Shown here one piece after another: positions 5,120 through 8,327 of a DNA stretch of 8,327 nt. Every line of letters begins with the position of its first letter. The stretch's first letter is position 1. The notes under the pieces were generated by a model that worked only from the letters and a program-made list of their open reading frames with translations, was not told where the DNA came from and did no database searches. Source of the stretch: an uncultured Planctomycetaceae bacterium (GTDB lineage Bacteria > Planctomycetota > Planctomycetia > Pirellulales > UBA1268); assembly GCA_903885855.1 (NCBI GenBank), contig CAISKG010000210.1:1-8327 (forward strand). Reading direction: 5' to 3'. The position numbers and the translations under genes are program-made.

Positions 5120-8059
5120 ATGCCCACGCCGAGCGCCCCACCGCGAGCCGCCCCACCGCGCCGTGCCGGCGGCCCCCCGGCGCTCGCGGAGGCGATCAAG
5201 AGCGCGGAGGCGATCAAGGGCGCGGAGGCGATCAGATTCGCGGCGGCGATCAGACTCGCGGCGGCCCCCCTTGTCGCCGCAGCGCTCCTCCCACTGGGGG
5301 CGTCGGCGTCGCGGGGTGACGGCCCCGACTTCGTGCGCGACATCCGCCCGCTCCTCGAGCGGTCCTGTGCGCGGTGCCATGCCGGCGAGGCGGCCGAGAG
5401 CGGGCTGCGGCTCGACGTGCGCAGCGGCGCCTTCGCCGGGGGCGACGGCCACGGCCCCGGCATCGTGCCGGGCGATCCCGAGGCCAGCGCGCTTGTGCAC
5501 GCGGTGCGCGGCGACGCGGGCCTCGAGCGCATGCCGCCGGCCGACGCCGGCGTGCCCGCGTTCTCCGCCGACGAGGTGGCGCTCGTGGCCGCCTGGATCG
5601 CGGCGGGGGCCGAGTGGCCCGCCGACGCCGACACCGGGACGGTGGCCGACCGGCGCGACCACTGGGCCTTCCGCCCCGTCGTGCGCCCCGCGATCCCCGC
5701 GGTGGCCGACGCCGGCTGGCCCCGGAACGACGTCGACCGCTTCATCCTCGCGCGGCTCGAGGCCGAGGGGCTCCGCCCCACCCCCGAGGCCGACCGGGCC
5801 ACGTGGCTGCGCCGGGTGACGCTCGATCTCACCGGGCTGCCGCCGGAGCCGGAGGAGATCGACGCCTTCCTCGCCGACACCTCCCCCGGCGCCTTCGAGC
5901 GCGTCGTCGACCGGCTCCTCGCCTCGCCGCGGCACGGGGAGCGGATGGCGACGCACTGGCTGGACGTCGTCCGCTACGCCGACACCCACGGCTACGAGGT
6001 GAATACCGAGCGGCCCAACGCCTGGCCCTACCGCGACTGGGTGGTCGCCGCCTTCAACGCCGGGATGCCCTACGATCGCTTCGTGCGCCGCCAGCTCGCC
6101 GGCGACACCGACGGCGACGACGCCGCCACCGGCTTCCTCGTCACCGCCGCCGTGCTCCTCCCCGGCCAGATCGGGGCCGACGACGTCTCCAAGCGAGCCG
6201 CCCGCCAGGACGCGCTGGCCGACGTGCTCGTCAACGTCGGCGAGGCGTTCCTCGGGCTCTCCGTCGGCTGCGCGCGCTGCCACGACCACAAATTCGACCC
6301 GCTCACCGCCCGCGACTACTACGCGCTGCAGGCCTGCGTCTCGGGGGTGCTCTACGAGGAGCGGGAGCTGCGCGGCCCCGAGGCGGAGGCCCGCCGCGCC
6401 GAGATCGCCCGGCTCCGCACCCGGCTCGGGGAGATCGCCGCGGCGCGCACGGCCCACGCGCCGCGCGTGGGGGCGGGAACGCCGCGGCCGGCCGTCTCCG
6501 CGCGCCTCAACGTCGACCGGATCGTGCCCCGCCGGGCGACGCGCGTCCGCTTCACGATCCTCGCCACCAACTCGCTCGAGCCCTGCATCGACGAGCTCGA
6601 GGTGATCGACACCGCCGGCCGCAACGTCGCCGCGGCGGCGGCCGGGGCCACGGTGCGCTCCTCCGGCGACAACGTCGCCCCCGATCGCCACGAACTGCGC
6701 TTCGTCAACGACGGCCTCTACGGCAACGAGCGCAGCTGGATGTCGAGCGAGACCGGCGCCGGCTGGGTGGAGGTGGCCTTCCGCGAACCGGCCGAGGTGG
6801 ACCGGATCGTGTGGGCGCGGGATCGCAACGGCGTCTACGCCGACCGGACGGCGATCCGCTACCGCATCGAGCTCGCCGACGGCCCCGAAGGGGCGCTCGA
6901 GCGCGTGGCCGACGAGACCGACCGGCTGGCACCGGCGACGGCGCCGGCGGAGGGGCTGCCCGACGGGCTCACCGACGCCGAGAGGGCGGCGCTGGCCCCG
7001 CTCGACGCCGAGCGCGACGCCGCCCTGGCGCGGATCGCCGAACTCGACCGCGGCCTGATGGCCTTCGCCGGGCGCTTCGTGCCCCCCGACCCGACCCGCG
7101 TCCTCCACCGGGGCGACGCCGAGCAGCCCGGCGACCCGGTCGGCCCCCGCTCGCCGGCCGCCTTCGACGGCATCCTCGGCCCCCTCGACCTGCCGGCCGA
7201 CGCCCCCGAAGCCGAGCGCCGCCGGGCGCTGGCGGAGTGGATCGTCGCCCCGGGCAATCCGCTGGCGGCGCGGGTGATCGCCAACCGGATCTGGCAGTGG
7301 CACTTCGGCACCGGGATCGTGGAGACCTCGAGCGACCTCGGCCGGGCCGGCGCCCCGCCGTCGCACCCGGAGCTGCTCGACTGGCTGGCCGCCGAGATCG
7401 TCGACGGGGGCTGGTCGCTCGCCCGCCTCCACCGCCTGATCGTCCTCTCGGCCGCCTACCGGCAGGGCAGCGTGCCGAACGCCGACGGGCTCGCCCGCGA
7501 CGCGCAGGACCGGCTCCTGTGGCGCTATCCCGCCCGGCGTCTGGAGGCCGAGGCGATCCGCGACTCGATGCTGGCCGTGAGCGGCCTCCTCGACCGCTCG
7601 ATGGGGGGCCGCGGCTTCGACCTCTTCCGCTCGCGCGGCGGCCTCGACGGCTTCGTTCCCGTGGAGACCTTCTCCGGCGAGGGGCTCAAGCGCATGGTCT
7701 ACGCGCACAAGGTGCGGATGGAGAAGGAGAGCGTGTTCGGCGCCTTCGACTGCCCCGACGCCGGCCAGACGGCCGCCCGCCGGCGCCAGTCCACGACGCC
7801 GATCCAGGCCTTGAACCTCCTCAACAGCCCCTTCACCCTCCAGGTCGCCGAGGCCTTCGCCGCGCGCGTGGCGGGGGAGGCCGCGGCCGGCGACGGCGAT
7901 CCGGTGGAGCGGCAGGTGCGCCGCGCGGTGCGCCTCGCCGCCGGCCGCGATCCCAGCGCCGCGGAACTGGCCGACGCCGCGGAGCTCGTGCGCGGCCACG
8001 GCCTGGTCGCCCTGTGCCGCGTGCTGGTCAACACGGGCGATTTCGTCACCCTCCCCTGA
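5120..8059 (+). CDS. PSCyt1-DUF1549-DUF1553 haem-binding exported protein
   Basis: A complete 979-residue planctomycete-type protein. A long leader (1-63) has a tandem repeat (23-46), then a hydrophobic core (about 46-61) and a likely signal peptidase site after ASA (61-63). The planctomycete cytochrome C domain follows, with CARCH (C83, C86, H87) as covalent haem site and the RMPPADAG stretch supplying a likely methionine axial ligand. DUF1549 starts near NDVDRFILARLEAEGL (203) and runs to about 412. It includes HWLDVVRYADTHGYE and a second CARCH (C384, C387, H388) in GCARCHDHKFDPLT. Residues about 473-588 form a discoidin (F5/8 type C)-like domain. DUF1553 occupies about 695-955, with NPLAARVIANRIWQWHFG and STTPIQALNLLN. 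It should act outside the cytoplasm; its reaction is unknown, though these families cluster with polysaccharide and sulfatase genes. A weak GAGGA lies 11 bases before the ATG; no other in-frame ATG precedes the signal core. The DUF1501 gene follows after 8 bp, almost certainly in one operon. Confidence 0.95.
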   Translation: MPTPSAPPRAAPPRRAGGPPALAEAIKSAEAIKGAEAIRFAAAIRLAAAPLVAAALLPLGASASRGDGPDFVRDIRPLLERSCARCHAGEAAESGLRLDVRSGAFAGGDGHGPGIVPGDPEASALVHAVRGDAGLERMPPADAGVPAFSADEVALVAAWIAAGAEWPADADTGTVADRRDHWAFRPVVRPAIPAVADAGWPRNDVDRFILARLEAEGLRPTPEADRATWLRRVTLDLTGLPPEPEEIDAFLADTSPGAFERVVDRLLASPRHGERMATHWLDVVRYADTHGYEVNTERPNAWPYRDWVVAAFNAGMPYDRFVRRQLAGDTDGDDAATGFLVTAAVLLPGQIGADDVSKRAARQDALADVLVNVGEAFLGLSVGCARCHDHKFDPLTARDYYALQACVSGVLYEERELRGPEAEARRAEIARLRTRLGEIAAARTAHAPRVGAGTPRPAVSARLNVDRIVPRRATRVRFTILATNSLEPCIDELEVIDTAGRNVAAAAAGATVRSSGDNVAPDRHELRFVNDGLYGNERSWMSSETGAGWVEVAFREPAEVDRIVWARDRNGVYADRTAIRYRIELADGPEGALERVADETDRLAPATAPAEGLPDGLTDAERAALAPLDAERDAALARIAELDRGLMAFAGRFVPPDPTRVLHRGDAEQPGDPVGPRSPAAFDGILGPLDLPADAPEAERRRALAEWIVAPGNPLAARVIANRIWQWHFGTGIVETSSDLGRAGAPPSHPELLDWLAAEIVDGGWSLARLHRLIVLSAAYRQGSVPNADGLARDAQDRLLWRYPARRLEAEAIRDSMLAVSGLLDRSMGGRGFDLFRSRGGLDGFVPVETFSGEGLKRMVYAHKVRMEKESVFGAFDCPDAGQTAARRRQSTTPIQALNLLNSPFTLQVAEAFAARVAGEAAAGDGDPVERQVRRAVRLAAGRDPSAAELADAAELVRGHGLVALCRVLVNTGDFVTLP
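5186..5257 (+). repeat. Four tandem 18-bp repeats in the leader of the PSCyt1 gene
   Basis: Four in-frame 18-bp units start at 5186, 5204, 5222 and 5240. Units 1 and 2 differ at one base, 3 and 4 at two, and 2 and 3 at four, so the array looks like a stepwise expansion with later drift. They encode AEAIKS, AEAIKG, AEAIRF and AAAIRL (residues 23-46). The last unit runs into the hydrophobic core of the signal peptide. The repeat lengthens the stretch before the core with alternating acidic and basic residues, unlike a standard signal n-region. Confidence 0.9.
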
Positions 8060-8067
8060 TCCCCGCC

Positions 8068-8327
8068 ATGTCCCACCCGAAGCCCTCCGCCGCCGCCGCC
8101 GATCTCCTCGACCGGCGCGGATTCCTCGGCCACGCGGCCACCGCCGCGGGGTCGATGGCCCTGGTCGACCTGCTCGCGCGCGACGGCCTGGCCGGCGACG
8201 CCGCCGCCGGGGCGGGGAGCATCGTGCCGGCGATCGATCCCGCCTTTCCCTCGGCGCCCCGCCCCGCGCACTTCCCCCCGCGCGCCAGCCGCGTGCTCGT
8301 GATCTTCTGCGCCGGGGCGGTGAGCCA
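8068..8327 (+). CDS. DUF1501 family protein, N-terminal fragment
   Basis: The first 86 codons of a gene cut by the window end. The product begins with a Tat-type signal: DRRGFLGHAATAAG has the twin arginines at residues 17-18, followed by a small-residue hydrophobic stretch. The pattern HFPPRASRVLVIFCAGAVSH (67-86) is the hallmark start of the mature DUF1501 domain, an alkaline-phosphatase/sulfatase-like fold, where 'HF.P+A+RVI.LF..GG.SH' is usual. The start lies 8 bp after the stop of the PSCyt1/DUF1549/DUF1553 gene, the standard arrangement of this pair in Planctomycetes, and this suggests translational coupling. No good Shine-Dalgarno is present, which fits coupling to the upstream gene. 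DUF1501 proteins are exported and of unknown biochemical function. The rest of the domain, including any metal ligands, is outside the window. Confidence 0.9.
   Translation, partial: MSHPKPSAAAADLLDRRGFLGHAATAAGSMALVDLLARDGLAGDAAAGAGSIVPAIDPAFPSAPRPAHFPPRASRVLVIFCAGAVS

Noticed and set aside
4003..5880. Extension of the oxidoreductase reading frame far upstream on the minus strand
   Set aside because: The frame stays open by chance, but the Tat signal starts at the ATG at 4002, and the upstream part is antisense to the isomerase and PSCyt1 genes.
4661..7999. A 1112-codon minus-strand open frame opposite the PSCyt1 gene
   Set aside because: Arginine-, glycine- and glutamate-rich composition with no recognisable domain, lying antisense to a clearly conserved protein. 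Long antisense frames are common at this GC content.

Overview
This very GC-rich window looks like a chromosomal piece from a planctomycete, probably a Pirellulales-type or related environmental lineage. The main evidence is a large protein with a planctomycete cytochrome C domain (PSCyt1) plus DUF1549 and DUF1553, followed immediately by a Tat-signal DUF1501 gene. That pair is a hallmark of Planctomycetes and close relatives. A Tat-exported Gfo/Idh/MocA oxidoreductase and a sugar isomerase/epimerase-type TIM barrel nearby fit the same picture. The organism assignment is inferred from protein families only. There are no RNA genes, no CRISPR array and no insertion sequence that I can see.

Layout: (i) 1-167 holds the last 54 codons of a PLP-dependent group II decarboxylase. 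(ii) 262-1647 encodes an MFS transporter, preceded by a plausible extended -10 promoter and a clear Shine-Dalgarno sequence. (iii) 1694-2621 encodes a dihydrodipicolinate synthase/N-acetylneuraminate lyase (DHDPS/NAL) family enzyme. A 9-C run (2019-2027) puts its two halves in different frames. (iv) 2629-4002, on the minus strand, encodes a Tat-signal Gfo/Idh/MocA oxidoreductase that converges on the aldolase gene with only 7 bp between the stops. (v) 4003-4203 is a divergent intergenic region with an AT-rich promoter-like island and a strong inverted repeat. (vi) 4204-5052 encodes a xylose-isomerase-like TIM-barrel protein. (vii) 5120-8059 encodes a 979-residue PSCyt1/DUF1549/DUF1553 protein. 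It has an 18-bp tandem repeat in its leader and a discoidin-like domain in the middle. (viii) 8068-8327 is the start of a DUF1501 protein, cut by the window edge.

How the genes may work together (inference): the MFS transporter and the adjacent lyase/dehydratase-family enzyme form a two-gene import-and-cleavage unit, with a sugar acid or another 2-oxo acid precursor as the likely class of substrate. The divergent pair of exported Gfo/Idh oxidoreductase and isomerase/epimerase suggests oxidation and rearrangement of a sugar. The PSCyt1/DUF1549/DUF1553 and DUF1501 pair is an exported, haem-binding module of unknown biochemical role, common in planctomycete carbohydrate-related loci. The most useful anomalies are the apparent frameshift in the DHDPS-family gene, the hairpin between the divergent genes and the leader repeat. 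I found no clearly new multi-gene system.
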